A stretch of DNA of 64,000 bases from Flavonifractor sp. An112 (GTDB lineage: Bacteria; Bacillota; Clostridia; Oscillospirales; Oscillospiraceae), in NCBI RefSeq assembly GCF_002161085.1, contig NZ_NFLU01000002.1, forward strand, positions 62,001-126,000, read 5' to 3'. This document shows positions 16,146 through 24,443 of the stretch, in pieces. Every line of letters starts with the position of its first letter. Positions within the stretch are counted from its first letter, which is position 1. The notes beneath the pieces are model-generated. The model searched no databases, was not told the DNA's origin, and was given only the letters and a program-made list of their open reading frames with translations. The position numbers and the translations under genes were made by a program.

Positions 16146-17561
16146 ATGGAAAACAAGGAAGCACAAGTCAAAACCGTCAGCGAAGACAACATCTACCGAC
16201 TGAACGGGCGGGTCCCCCTGTCTAAGGCCATCCCCTTTGGCCTGCAGCACGTTCTGGCCATGTTTGTAGCCAACCTGGCGCCGGTGCTCATCGTGTGCAG
16301 CGCCGCCGTCGTGCGGGGAACGGATTCCCATCTCACTCCCGCGGAGATCACCCAACTGCTCCAGTGCGCTATGTTCGCCGCCGGCATCGGCACCTGTTTA
16401 CAGCTCTATCCCATCTGGAAGATCGGCTCTAAGCTGCCCATCGTCATGGGCGTCAGCTTTACCTTCCTGGGCAGCCTGCTCATGATCTGCACCAATCCCG
16501 CTCTGGGCTATGAAGGTATGGTGGGTGCCGTCATCTTAGGCGGTATCTTCGAGGGTCTGGTGGGTTTAAGCGCAAAGTATTGGAAGCGCTTCCTCACCCC
16601 CGTGGTATCCGCCTGCGTGGTCATCGCCATCGGTCTGTCTCTGTTGTCGGTGGGCATGGACTCCTGGGGCGGCGGCAATGGCGTGGCCGACTTTGGCGCC
16701 TGGTACCATCTGGCTATCGGTACCTTTACCCTAGTGGTGTGTCTGGTGTCCCGCTACTGCCTGAAGGGCGTCTACAAGAACCTGAACATCCTGGTGGGTC
16801 TGATCGTGGGCTATCTGGCCTCCGCTATTCTGACTGTGACGGGAGTGGCCCCTATGGTGGACTTTTCCGGCATCCAGAAGACCATCGGCGAAGTGGGCTT
16901 CTTCAGCCTGCCCAAGCTGGTGTTCTTCACCAGCCACACCCCCGTTTTTGACATTGGCGCTTTCTTTACCATCGCCATTGTGTTCCTGGTTTCCGCTGCG
17001 GAGACCACCGGCGCCACCGCTGCCGTGGCCCAGGGAGCGCTGGGACGTGACCTGAAGATCGAGGAGCTCCAGGGCTCCCTGGCGGTAGACGGCTTCTCCA
17101 GCTCCATCTCCGGCTGCTTCGGCTGCCTGCCCCTCACCTCCTTCAGCCAGAATGTGGGTCTGGTGACCATGACCGGCGTCATCAATCGCTTCACCATTCT
17201 TATGGGCGCTCTGATCCTGATTCTGGCCTCCCTCTTCCCCCCGCTGGGCGCCTTCTTCAACTCCCTGCCCCAGTCGGTACTGGGCGGCTGCACCGTCATG
17301 ATGTTCGGCTCCATCATGTATGAGGGCATCAAGATGCTCAAGGAGTGCGTGTTCAACGACCGCACCATGATCATCGTCTCCCTCTCCTTCTGCATCGGCA
17401 TCGGCCTGACCCAGACCTCCGGCAACTTCTTCGCCGCCTTCCCCCCTGCGGTGGGCGACATCTTCAACGGCAACGCCGTGGCCGGCGTGTTCGTGGTCTC
17501 CCTGCTGCTCAGCCTGATCCTCCCCAAGGACAAGACGGAAGAGACCTCTGCAAAAAAATAA
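16146..17561 (+). CDS. nucleobase:cation symporter-2 family permease (xanthine/uracil type)
   Basis: A 471-residue inner-membrane carrier with about 14 hydrophobic segments. AIPFGLQHVLAMFVANLAPVL is the NCS2 opening; the family motif region appears as SAAETTGATAAVAQ in helix 8, with the substrate-coordinating glutamate, and GFSSSISGCFGCLPLTSFSQNVG matches the Q/N-x-G signature of purine (rather than strictly uracil) carriers. ATG 16146 has GTGAGG upstream; an open frame back to 16035 runs through the terminator and is unlikely to be coding. Next to a xanthine dehydrogenase-type enzyme it probably imports xanthine, urate or a related purine. Confidence 0.88.
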   Translation: MENKEAQVKTVSEDNIYRLNGRVPLSKAIPFGLQHVLAMFVANLAPVLIVCSAAVVRGTDSHLTPAEITQLLQCAMFAAGIGTCLQLYPIWKIGSKLPIVMGVSFTFLGSLLMICTNPALGYEGMVGAVILGGIFEGLVGLSAKYWKRFLTPVVSACVVIAIGLSLLSVGMDSWGGGNGVADFGAWYHLAIGTFTLVVCLVSRYCLKGVYKNLNILVGLIVGYLASAILTVTGVAPMVDFSGIQKTIGEVGFFSLPKLVFFTSHTPVFDIGAFFTIAIVFLVSAAETTGATAAVAQGALGRDLKIEELQGSLAVDGFSSSISGCFGCLPLTSFSQNVGLVTMTGVINRFTILMGALILILASLFPPLGAFFNSLPQSVLGGCTVMMFGSIMYEGIKMLKECVFNDRTMIIVSLSFCIGIGLTQTSGNFFAAFPPAVGDIFNGNAVAGVFVVSLLLSLILPKDKTEETSAKK

Positions 17562-17578
17562 TTGCCTCCATACAAACG

Positions 17579-17611
17579 CGGGGCCCGCACATTCGTGTGC
17601 GGGCCCCGTTT
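17579..17611 (+). terminator. rho-independent terminator after the permease
   Basis: A 12-bp GC-rich perfect stem (17579-17590 with 17597-17608) with a six-base loop; the T-tract is short (GTTTG). Confidence 0.7.
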
Positions 17612-17683
17612 GACCTTCTTGTCTTTTTTTCAAAAAGCCGGTATGATAGCGGCAGGAAAATACCGCAGAGAAGAGGGACAACT

Positions 17684-18253
17684 ATGACAGACCGGTACAT
17701 TGCCTTTGATGTGGAAACCCCCAACTACGCCAATAACCGCATGAGCGCCATCGGTATCACCGTTATAGACAATGGCACTGTAGTACAGGAATATTACTCA
17801 CTGGTAGATCCGGAAGCTCATTTTGACGCCTTCAATATTTCACTGACGGGGATCACACCGGAGATGGTAGCAGGAAAGCCGGCCTTTCCGGCGCTGTGGC
17901 AGGAGATCAAACCTATTATGGAAAGCGGCCTGCTCATTGCCCATAACGCACCCTTTGATCTGTCGGTGCTGGCTAAATGTCTGCGGGACTACGGCATAAT
18001 CTGGCAGCCCACAGTCCCCTACGCCTGTACCTGTCAGATGAGCCGCCGCCTGCTCCCTCAGCTGCCCAACCACAGGCTGAATACCCTGTGTGATTACCTG
18101 GCCCTGGAGCTGGACCACCATCACGCCGGCAGCGACAGCCGGGCCTGCGGAGAGGTCCTGCTCCACTGCCTGAACAACGGCGGTAAAATAGCACCTTTTA
18201 TCCGTACTTACGACCTCCTCCGCGTCCGCACCCTCTCTTCAAGATCCACTTAA
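17684..18253 (+). CDS. DnaQ-like DEDDh 3'-5' exonuclease
   Basis: A 189-residue exonuclease-fold protein. FDVETPN carries the first D-x-E metal ligands (residues 8-10), LLIAHNAPFDLSVL the second aspartate (ExoII), and HHAGSDSRACGEVL the H and D of ExoIII. It resembles the stand-alone epsilon-like exonucleases of Firmicutes (DNA polymerase III epsilon/RNase T family). The start is behind AGAGGGAC. It is monocistronic, between two terminators. It probably trims DNA or RNA 3' ends; the substrate is not predictable. Confidence 0.82.
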   Translation: MTDRYIAFDVETPNYANNRMSAIGITVIDNGTVVQEYYSLVDPEAHFDAFNISLTGITPEMVAGKPAFPALWQEIKPIMESGLLIAHNAPFDLSVLAKCLRDYGIIWQPTVPYACTCQMSRRLLPQLPNHRLNTLCDYLALELDHHHAGSDSRACGEVLLHCLNNGGKIAPFIRTYDLLRVRTLSSRST

Positions 18254-18259
18254 AATTGC

Positions 18260-18290
18260 AACACCCCCGGAGGTAATCTCCGGGGGTGTT
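18260..18290. terminator. bidirectional terminator between exonuclease and hydrolase genes
   Basis: AACACCCCCGGAG pairs with CTCCGGGGGTGTT around a four-base loop, between convergent genes. U-tracts are weak on both strands. Confidence 0.75.
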
Positions 18291-18306
18291 GTCCGTGGTT
18301 CAGGAG

Positions 18307-20142
18307 TTAGGTGGGGGACCAGGTCAGGGTATTGCTGCAGCTGATCATGGTAACGATGATGCCCAGGATGATACCGGGCAGATAGGGGTTGTTGGTTGCC
18401 CGGTAGATCTTGCGGGAGATGATGGCCGCCACAGACAGGACCACCAGCATGGGGAAGAGCCAGACCACCTGCATATTGGCGTCTCGGAACATCAGGTCCC
18501 CGCCGGCAAAGAAGGGCAGGTACTGCATCAGCAGCAGGACCACCGCGGGAAGGACCGCGGCCACCGCCACGATGGTGGTGTTGATCCAGCGATGCTTGCC
18601 GCCGATATCATTGTAGTTGAAGCAGTTGAGCGCCACGGAGTTGCCCACATAGTAGACCAGGAAGAATATCGCATAGGGGAACACCGCCACGGCAACCTTG
18701 TCAACCGCAAAGGTCTTGACGGCCAGTACCCAGATGCGGAAGTCCGCCTTGAAGAAGTAGTCGGTGAAGAACACGCAGCCGAAGGCTACGCAGATCACGA
18801 TGGCAGCCAGCAGGATGGTCTTGCCCAGCTGGGGCAGGGAGATCCTGACACCGACTTCTTTCAGGTTCAGGCCGTTCTTCTTTCCAAAGGCGAAATAGCT
18901 GACCACCATGCTCAGGATGGCAAACAGGCCGCAGGCCGCCGCCCACAGGCACACGCCCCAGGGGGAACTCTGAGGCCAGCCGTCATAGAATACGGTAAAG
19001 GTCTTGGCATTGAGCATGATGGGGATGTACACAGCAGACCCAAAGATGGCACCCAGGAGCAGGCTGCCCCAGAACCATGCCTTACCCTTGCCGGAGACCG
19101 CTCTGGGCGCCACCGGCTCTTCTCTGCCCAGGCTGGCAAAGAAGGGGGTCTTCACCATCAGCAGAGTGAAGCAGGTGATGAACATACCGAAACCGATGAG
19201 ACCCACCAGATTGAAGGCCTCTTTGACCTGCCAGATCTGATCGTCGGCAGGAAGCGGATTGGGCGCGCCCAGAGTCTCCTCAAAGAAGCTGATAACGGCG
19301 CTAGTAGCCCGCTGGCTGAAGTGGGCCCAGGGATGGGTGATGGCAGGGTTGTAGATCACGCGGACAGCTTCCCGTCCATCGATGGTCTCATAGTACACCG
19401 TATCAGCCTGCCGCAGCTCCTGGCCCGTGGGATCGGTACCAAAATACAGGAAGGACTGAGCATTGTTGTACTGCACGTAGTCCTTGGGCAGGGTGGTATT
19501 TCCATTTTCATCGGTATCCTGCATAAAGAACTCATCGTACTGTGCCGCCATGATACCCGCGTCACGGCTGCCATAGATATTGGTCCAGGCGCCGTCGGCA
19601 TCCACATAAGTAGCATCGGCACAGTTGAGCAGCACGGCGGAAATCAGCTGTTCCTCTGCCTGATTATCCAGCTCGATAGCAGCGTTGCAGGACATACCGC
19701 CCATGGAGTGACCGGTGATGCCGATACGGCTCTTGTCCACATAGGGCAGGTCGGCCAGCACCTTTACCGATTGATACAGGCCGGAGGTCACCAATCCCAC
19801 GTTGTTTACGTTATCCGACTCACCGTGAGAAGGCATATCCTGCGCCAACACCACATAGCCCCGACGGGCCAGCTCCACGAAGTTGGCGTCCTGCATTCCC
19901 TTATTGTTGTACATACCATGGCTGGTCACGATGCCGGGAGCGGGATTTTCCGCTGTGGCCCCGTCAGGAATGAAGAGCCAGCCATCCATGGCGAATCCGC
20001 TGTCCGTTTCCCAGTGGAGTTCCTTGATGGTAATGCTGCCTCCGCCGGTCTGGATCACCATGGTAGCTACCGCGCTCACCAGCATCAAAATAATAGAAAT
20101 ACATAGGATAATCGCAGTTTTCCTTGTCTTACTTTTGGACAT
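18307..20142 (-). CDS. membrane-anchored alpha/beta hydrolase with C-terminal multi-helix domain
   Basis: A 611-residue protein. After an N-terminal transmembrane helix (residues 9-30) comes an extracytoplasmic alpha/beta hydrolase domain with nucleophile elbow GHSMGG near residue 145, an acid region around YVDADG and a histidine in NPAITHPWAHFS near residue 265. The second half (about 315-605) has eight or more hydrophobic helices, an unusual fusion. AAAGGAGG precedes the ATG by nine bases. It is monocistronic, with a good promoter and a leader terminator. Esterase, amidase or peptidase activity on an external substrate is possible; the membrane half could handle the product. I do not recognise a characterised relative. 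Confidence 0.75.
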   Translation of the reverse strand: MSKSKTRKTAIILCISIILMLVSAVATMVIQTGGGSITIKELHWETDSGFAMDGWLFIPDGATAENPAPGIVTSHGMYNNKGMQDANFVELARRGYVVLAQDMPSHGESDNVNNVGLVTSGLYQSVKVLADLPYVDKSRIGITGHSMGGMSCNAAIELDNQAEEQLISAVLLNCADATYVDADGAWTNIYGSRDAGIMAAQYDEFFMQDTDENGNTTLPKDYVQYNNAQSFLYFGTDPTGQELRQADTVYYETIDGREAVRVIYNPAITHPWAHFSQRATSAVISFFEETLGAPNPLPADDQIWQVKEAFNLVGLIGFGMFITCFTLLMVKTPFFASLGREEPVAPRAVSGKGKAWFWGSLLLGAIFGSAVYIPIMLNAKTFTVFYDGWPQSSPWGVCLWAAACGLFAILSMVVSYFAFGKKNGLNLKEVGVRISLPQLGKTILLAAIVICVAFGCVFFTDYFFKADFRIWVLAVKTFAVDKVAVAVFPYAIFFLVYYVGNSVALNCFNYNDIGGKHRWINTTIVAVAAVLPAVVLLLMQYLPFFAGGDLMFRDANMQVVWLFPMLVVLSVAAIISRKIYRATNNPYLPGIILGIIVTMISCSNTLTWSPT

Positions 20143-20212
20143 TGAGACAACCTCCTTTTCCTACTCAAAGCATACCTCTGACGAACCCTCTTTTCCCGCA
20201 CCCCCTCAGCGC

Positions 20213-20244
20213 AAAAAAACACGACCGTCCTTCCGACAGTCGCG
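20213..20244 (-). terminator. terminator hairpin inside the hydrolase leader
   Basis: On the minus strand a 10-bp stem with G-U wobble (20244-20235 with 20229-20220) is followed by T7 (20219-20213). It lies between the promoter at 20301-20329 and the start at 20142, so most transcripts would end early unless something intervenes. Confidence 0.65.
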
Positions 20245-20300
20245 CTTCTCAATCACTCATGCGCATTATGAAATTGAATTACTGTACTAAAACTGTTTTC

Positions 20301-20329
20301 AACATACCAGATGCACGAGTGACTGTCAA
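20301..20329 (-). promoter_or_regulatory. promoter of the membrane hydrolase gene
   Basis: Minus-strand TTGACA (20329-20324), 17-bp spacer, TATGTT (20306-20301). The predicted leader is about 150 bases. The whole 20143-20557 gap holds this promoter, the leader terminator and the glpP promoter/leader, with no further gene. Confidence 0.65.
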
Positions 20330-20419
20330 GTAGTCTAGATATTTTTTGTCAGTTTTGTATAAACTGGGCATATCAATTTTGGTTCTCTCTGCAAAATTTG
20401 ATTTTTCCCGCCTCCTCTC

Positions 20420-20448
20420 TTGCATTTCTGGTTTCAGCCTGTTATTAT
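20420..20448 (+). promoter_or_regulatory. promoter of glpP
   Basis: TTGCAT (20420-20425), 17-bp spacer, TATTAT (20443-20448), roughly 110 bases upstream of the glpP start. Confidence 0.6.
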
Positions 20449-20464
20449 GAAACTGTCCTCTGTG

Positions 20465-20516
20465 CAGAAGAGTGATAGAGTGCGCAAGGCAGCCAGCGGT
20501 TGCTTTGCGCATTTTT
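20465..20516 (+). promoter_or_regulatory. GlpP-type antitermination leader in front of glpP
   Basis: AGAGTGATAGAGTG at about 20469-20482 is followed at once by a hairpin (TGCGCAA at 20481-20487 with TTGCGCA at 20505-20511, partly paired inside) and T5. The similar motif and hairpin at 21147-21205 before glpA suggest a shared RNA site for the GlpP antiterminator. Confidence 0.55.
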
Positions 20517-20557
20517 ATGTCCTCCCGCTGTATGGGAGCCGAAACGAGGCGATGACC

Positions 20558-21127
20558 ATGAATTGCACAAGCTTACTGGAGCTGCTGGCCGATGGGCCGG
20601 TTATCGCCGCGGTAAAGGACGACGCCGGACTGGAGGCCGCGCTGGAAAGTGATGTGGCTGTACTTTTTCTACTCTACGGTGATATCCTGACCATCGGCGA
20701 AAAGGTAGCCCGCATCCATCAGGCTGATAAGAAGGCCTTTGTCCATCTGGATCTCATCGACGGACTATCCGCCCGGGAGATCTCCGCCGACTTTATTGCC
20801 CGGTATACCGCCGCCGACGGTGTGATCTCCACCAAGGCCTCCCTTACCAAGCGGGCCAGGGAACTGGGGCTGGTGGCCATCCAGCGGGTCTTTTTGCTGG
20901 ACTCCATGGCCCTGAAGAACGTGGAGCGCCATTTCTCCCAGGAATCCGCTGACTTAGTGGAGGTACTGCCCGGCCTGATGCCCAAGATTATCCGTCAGCT
21001 GTGCCAGACCACCGGAAAGCCCATCATCGCCGGCGGTCTGATCTCCGACAAGGAGGATGTAACAGGCGCTCTGGGCGCCGGTGCAGTAGCGGTGTCCTCC
21101 ACCAACCCAGCTGTCTGGGCCATGTAA
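20558..21127 (+). CDS. glpP: glycerol-3-phosphate-responsive antiterminator GlpP
   Basis: A 189-residue TIM-barrel-like RNA-binding regulator. VIAAVKDDAGLEAAL, VAVLFLLYGDILTIGEKV, HLDLIDGLS and PLIAGGLI-type GKPIIAGGLISDKEDV are the usual GlpP landmarks, and the length is typical. GlpP binds glycerol 3-phosphate and prevents termination in leaders of glycerol genes. ATG 20558 is preferred over ATG 20552 because GAGG is eight rather than two bases away. Its own leader appears to carry the target structure, implying autoregulation. The glpA operon follows 250 bases downstream. Confidence 0.9.
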   Translation: MNCTSLLELLADGPVIAAVKDDAGLEAALESDVAVLFLLYGDILTIGEKVARIHQADKKAFVHLDLIDGLSAREISADFIARYTAADGVISTKASLTKRARELGLVAIQRVFLLDSMALKNVERHFSQESADLVEVLPGLMPKIIRQLCQTTGKPIIAGGLISDKEDVTGALGAGAVAVSSTNPAVWAM

Positions 21128-21146
21128 AATCAGATACTATTGTTTC

Positions 21147-21205
21147 CAGAGTATGAGAGTGAAACAAAGCTACCCCGCCGGGGCGGCTTTGTTTTGCTCT
21201 TTTTT
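21147..21205 (+). promoter_or_regulatory. GlpP-type antitermination leader in front of the glpA operon
   Basis: AGAGTATGAGAGTG (about 21149-21162) directly precedes a hairpin whose arms are AACAAAGC plus CCCC (21163-21176) and GGGG plus GCTTTGTT (21180-21193), then a T-rich tract to 21205. It matches the glpP leader in motif and layout. Confidence 0.6.
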
Positions 21206-21361
21206 GCTATGAAAAAGCATAGCAAAATTGGCCATGTGCCGCTTTCAGCGGCACGGCCATAAAATCAAAGCGCATGGGCCGGGACGGTCCATATGCTCAT
21301 AAACTTCATGCGCCACAAGCCTTTGCCCGTTTTCGTGGTGCGCTCTTGGCGTATGAAGTTT
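21206..21361 (+). repeat. three consecutive inverted repeats in the glpA 5' region
   Basis: Three hairpins follow the leader terminator: 21206-21223 (six-bp stem), 21229-21259 (GTGCCGC/GCGGCAC extended by TGGCC/GGCCA) and a large one pairing 21301-21315 with 21347-21361 (14 of 15 bases), whose 3' arm ends seven bases before the glpA ribosome site. They could protect the mRNA or control translation. No known riboswitch is recognised. Confidence 0.5.
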
Positions 21362-21380
21362 CATGCCAGGAGGTTTTATT

Positions 21381-22817
21381 ATGTATGACGTTCTCATTAT
21401 TGGCTGCGGCATTACCGGCGCGGCGGCCGCCTTCCAGTTCTCCCGCTATCGTCTGAACGTAGCTGTTCTGGAGCGGGAAAATGACGTAGCCGACGGCACC
21501 ACCAAGGCAAACTCCGCCATTCTCCATGCCGGATATGACCCCGAGCCTGGCACGCTTATGGCCAAACTCAACGTACGGGGTGCCGCCCTGGCAAAAGAAC
21601 TGTGTGCCAAGCTGGACGTACCCTACCGGCAGTGCGGCTCCTTCGTGCTGGCCTTCTCCCCGGAGGAGGAGGCCACCCTCCGTGCTCTCCAGCAGCGTGG
21701 CCAGGACAACGGCGTGCCCGGCTTGGAAGTGCTCACCGGCGATCAGGCCAGGGCCATGGACCCCAACCTTTCCTCCCAGGTGACCGCCGCGCTCTGGGCC
21801 CCTACCGCCGCCATCTGTTCCCCCTGGGAATACTGCCTGGCTCTGGCAGAGACCGCCGTACGCAACGGCGCCGACCTCCGGCTGGACACCGCCGTCACCG
21901 GTCTGGAACGGCTGGAGGACGGCTGGCTGGTCCACACCAACCAGGGTGATTTCCGCAGTCGGTATGTGATCAACGCCGCTGGTGTATCCGCCCAGACCAT
22001 CCATGAGATGGCGGCTCCCGCCAGCTTTACCATCCATCCCTCCCGGGGTCAGTATTTCCTGCTGGACAAGAGCGAGGGGGACCGGGTGGGCCATGTGATC
22101 TTCCAGTGCCCCGGTCCCAGCGGTAAGGGCGTGCTGGCGGCCCCCACCGTCCACGGCAACCTGATCGTGGGTCCCAATGCCGACCCAGTCCCCGATGACG
22201 ACGTGGGCACCACTTCCGACGGGCTGTCCTATGTGCGGAATACCGCCCTCAAGTCCGTGCCCTCGGTCAACTTCCGGGAGTCTATCCGCAACTTTGCCGG
22301 CGTGCGAGCCTCCACCGACCGTGGAGATTTTATCATCGAACTGGCTGCCCCCGGCTTTCTGGATCTGGCAGGCATCTGCTCCCCCGGTCTCACCGCCGCC
22401 CCAGCCATTGCGGAATATGCCGCCCAGCTGCTGGAGCGGGACGGGCTGGTGCTGGAAGAAAAGCAGACCTACTGCTGTCAGCGCCGCCGGGTCCGCTTCC
22501 ACGACCTGTCCCCGGCGGAAAAGGCACGGCTGGTGGAGCAGGACCCGGCCTACGGCCGTGTCATCTGCCGGTGTGAGACCATTACCGAAGGGGAGATTCT
22601 GGACGCCCTCCGCAGTCCCATCCCGCCCCGCTCGGTGGACGGGGTAAAGCGCCGGGTGGGCGCCGGCATGGGCCGCTGCCAGGGCGGCTTCTGCGGGCCC
22701 CGGGTGGTGGAGATCCTGGCCCGGGAGCAGCAGGTCAGTCCCGGCACCATTGTACAGGATAAAGCGGGCAGCTGGCTGCTGGCAAGCCAGACGAAGGGAG
22801 GCAGTGACCATGTATGA
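21381..22817 (+). CDS. glpA: glycerol-3-phosphate dehydrogenase subunit, FAD/BFD type (GlpA-like)
   Basis: A 478-residue FAD oxidoreductase. MYDVLIIGCGITGAAAA is the Rossmann dinucleotide motif, KANSAILHAGYDP and the DAO fold follow, and the C-terminal 90 residues form a BFD-like [2Fe-2S] domain with CRCETITEGEI and GRCQGGFCGPR (four cysteines). It oxidises glycerol 3-phosphate to dihydroxyacetone phosphate and passes electrons to the GlpB-like partner. ATG 21381 has AGGAGG eight bases upstream. It overlaps the next gene by eight bases. Confidence 0.85.
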   Translation: MYDVLIIGCGITGAAAAFQFSRYRLNVAVLERENDVADGTTKANSAILHAGYDPEPGTLMAKLNVRGAALAKELCAKLDVPYRQCGSFVLAFSPEEEATLRALQQRGQDNGVPGLEVLTGDQARAMDPNLSSQVTAALWAPTAAICSPWEYCLALAETAVRNGADLRLDTAVTGLERLEDGWLVHTNQGDFRSRYVINAAGVSAQTIHEMAAPASFTIHPSRGQYFLLDKSEGDRVGHVIFQCPGPSGKGVLAAPTVHGNLIVGPNADPVPDDDVGTTSDGLSYVRNTALKSVPSVNFRESIRNFAGVRASTDRGDFIIELAAPGFLDLAGICSPGLTAAPAIAEYAAQLLERDGLVLEEKQTYCCQRRRVRFHDLSPAEKARLVEQDPAYGRVICRCETITEGEILDALRSPIPPRSVDGVKRRVGAGMGRCQGGFCGPRVVEILAREQQVSPGTIVQDKAGSWLLASQTKGGSDHV

Positions 22818-24069
22818 TCTGATCGTAATCGGCGGCGGCCCGGCTGGGCTGGCAGCCGCCTGTGCCGCCTGGGAGAAGGGCCTGAAGCATATCCTCATTG
22901 TGGAGCGGGACAAGGAACTGGGCGGCATCCTGAACCAGTGCATCCACAACGGCTTTGGCTTGCATTATTTTAAAGAGGAACTCACCGGACCGGAATACGC
23001 CGGACGGTTTATCAAGATGCTGGAGGACACCGGCGTGGAGGTGCGGCTGGACACCATGGTGCTCACCGTCACAGAGAACCGGCAGGTCCATATGGTGGGC
23101 AAGGATACCGGCTATCGCATTGAAGAGGCCAAGGCCATCATCCTGGCCATGGGCTGCCGGGAGCGTACCCGGGGAGCCATCGCCATCCCCGGTCAGCGGC
23201 CTGCCGGCGTCTTTACCGCCGGAGCGGCCCAGCGATACGTCAACATGGAGGGCTGGCTGCCGGGACGACGGGTGGTTATTTTGGGCAGCGGTGACATTGG
23301 CCTCATCATGGCCCGCCGCATGACTCTGGAAGGTGCCAAAGTATTGGCCTGTGTGGAAGTCATGCCCTACTCCGGCGGTCTGAACCGGAACATCGTCCAG
23401 TGTCTCCATGACTACGATATTCCCCTCTACCTCTCCCACACCGTCACCGACATCCGCGGCCGGGACCGGGTGGAGCAGGTGGTGGTTTCCCAGGTGGATG
23501 AACGCCGCCAGCCCATTCCCGGCACCGAGATGATATTCGACTGCGATACCCTGCTGCTGTCGGTGGGCCTGATCCCGGAAAATGAGCTGACCCGCCAGGC
23601 GGGCATCGCCATCGATCCCCGCACCAATGGGGCGGTGGTCTATGAGAATATGGAGACCTCCCTCCCCGGCGTGTTTGCCTGTGGCAACGTGGCCCACGTC
23701 CATGATCTGGTGGACTTTGTTACCGCCGAGAGCCAGCGAGCAGGCGCGGCTGCGGCAGACTACGTCCTGGGCTCAGCCCCCTCCGATCCCGCCGCGCTGG
23801 AGGTACACACCGGTGACGGCGTGACCTACACCGTACCCCAGCACATCCGGCCCAACCGGGTGGCAAAAAATTGTGACCTTTTCTTCCGGGTCAACCGAAT
23901 CTGTGGGGACAGTCAGATCCTTGTCAAGTCGGGGGATACTCTCATTGCCCGATTCCCCCGGGATCATCTGGCCCCCGGTGAGATGGAGCACATCGTTCTG
24001 CCTAAGGTCCTGCTGGAGCGGGCCTCGGAAGCCATTACCGTATCCATTCAGGAGGTGGAGTCCAAATGA
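22810..24069 (+). CDS. glpB: FAD-dependent pyridine nucleotide-disulfide-type oxidoreductase (GlpB-like partner)
   Basis: A 419-residue two-dinucleotide-domain flavoprotein: N-terminal DLIVIGGGPAGLAAA for FAD, ILGSGDIGLIMARR near residue 158 for the second nucleotide, and PGVFACGNVAHVHDLVDFV near residue 290 for FAD closing. There is no redox CxxC between, so it is not a thioredoxin reductase. In clostridia this protein stands between GlpA and a DUF1667 protein as here, and takes the electrons from glycerol-3-phosphate oxidation. Calling it glpB follows synteny rather than close identity with the E. coli protein. Confidence 0.78.
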   Translation: MYDLIVIGGGPAGLAAACAAWEKGLKHILIVERDKELGGILNQCIHNGFGLHYFKEELTGPEYAGRFIKMLEDTGVEVRLDTMVLTVTENRQVHMVGKDTGYRIEEAKAIILAMGCRERTRGAIAIPGQRPAGVFTAGAAQRYVNMEGWLPGRRVVILGSGDIGLIMARRMTLEGAKVLACVEVMPYSGGLNRNIVQCLHDYDIPLYLSHTVTDIRGRDRVEQVVVSQVDERRQPIPGTEMIFDCDTLLLSVGLIPENELTRQAGIAIDPRTNGAVVYENMETSLPGVFACGNVAHVHDLVDFVTAESQRAGAAAADYVLGSAPSDPAALEVHTGDGVTYTVPQHIRPNRVAKNCDLFFRVNRICGDSQILVKSGDTLIARFPRDHLAPGEMEHIVLPKVLLERASEAITVSIQEVESK

Positions 24070-24410
24070 AAGAACTGATCTGCATTGTCTGCCCCAAGGG
24101 CTGCCACCTGAAGGTCGACGAGGAACAGGATTACCGGGTAACCGGAAATGGCTGTCCACGGGGCGAAGAATATGGTAAAATGGAGCTGACTCATCCCACA
24201 CGGGTGGTCACCTCCACCGTCCGCTGCACCGGCGGGGCCCATCCCCGCTGCCCGGTCAAGACAGACGCGCCCATTCCTAAGGCGCTGATCATGCAGGCGG
24301 TCCGTTGTCTGGACGGGGTGGAGCTGACCGCACCGATTCATACCGGCGACATCGTGGTGCCCAACGTCTGCGGCACCGGCGTTTCCTTTGTAGCCACACG
24401 CGATCTGTGA
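24066..24410 (+). CDS. DUF1667 small cysteine protein of the glycerol-3-phosphate dehydrogenase complex
   Basis: A 114-residue cytosolic protein beginning KELICIVCPKGCHLKV and GNGCPRGEEYG, giving CxxC..C..C ligands near the N-terminus typical of DUF1667, with further cysteines at about residues 52 and 58 (CTGGAHPRC) and 103. It probably carries an iron-sulfur cluster or zinc and serves as the third subunit with GlpA and GlpB. It overlaps glpB by four bases (ATGA). Confidence 0.85.
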   Translation: MKELICIVCPKGCHLKVDEEQDYRVTGNGCPRGEEYGKMELTHPTRVVTSTVRCTGGAHPRCPVKTDAPIPKALIMQAVRCLDGVELTAPIHTGDIVVPNVCGTGVSFVATRDL

Positions 24411-24443
24411 CCGCAGCGCTGCGGAATATCGGGAGGCATTGTT

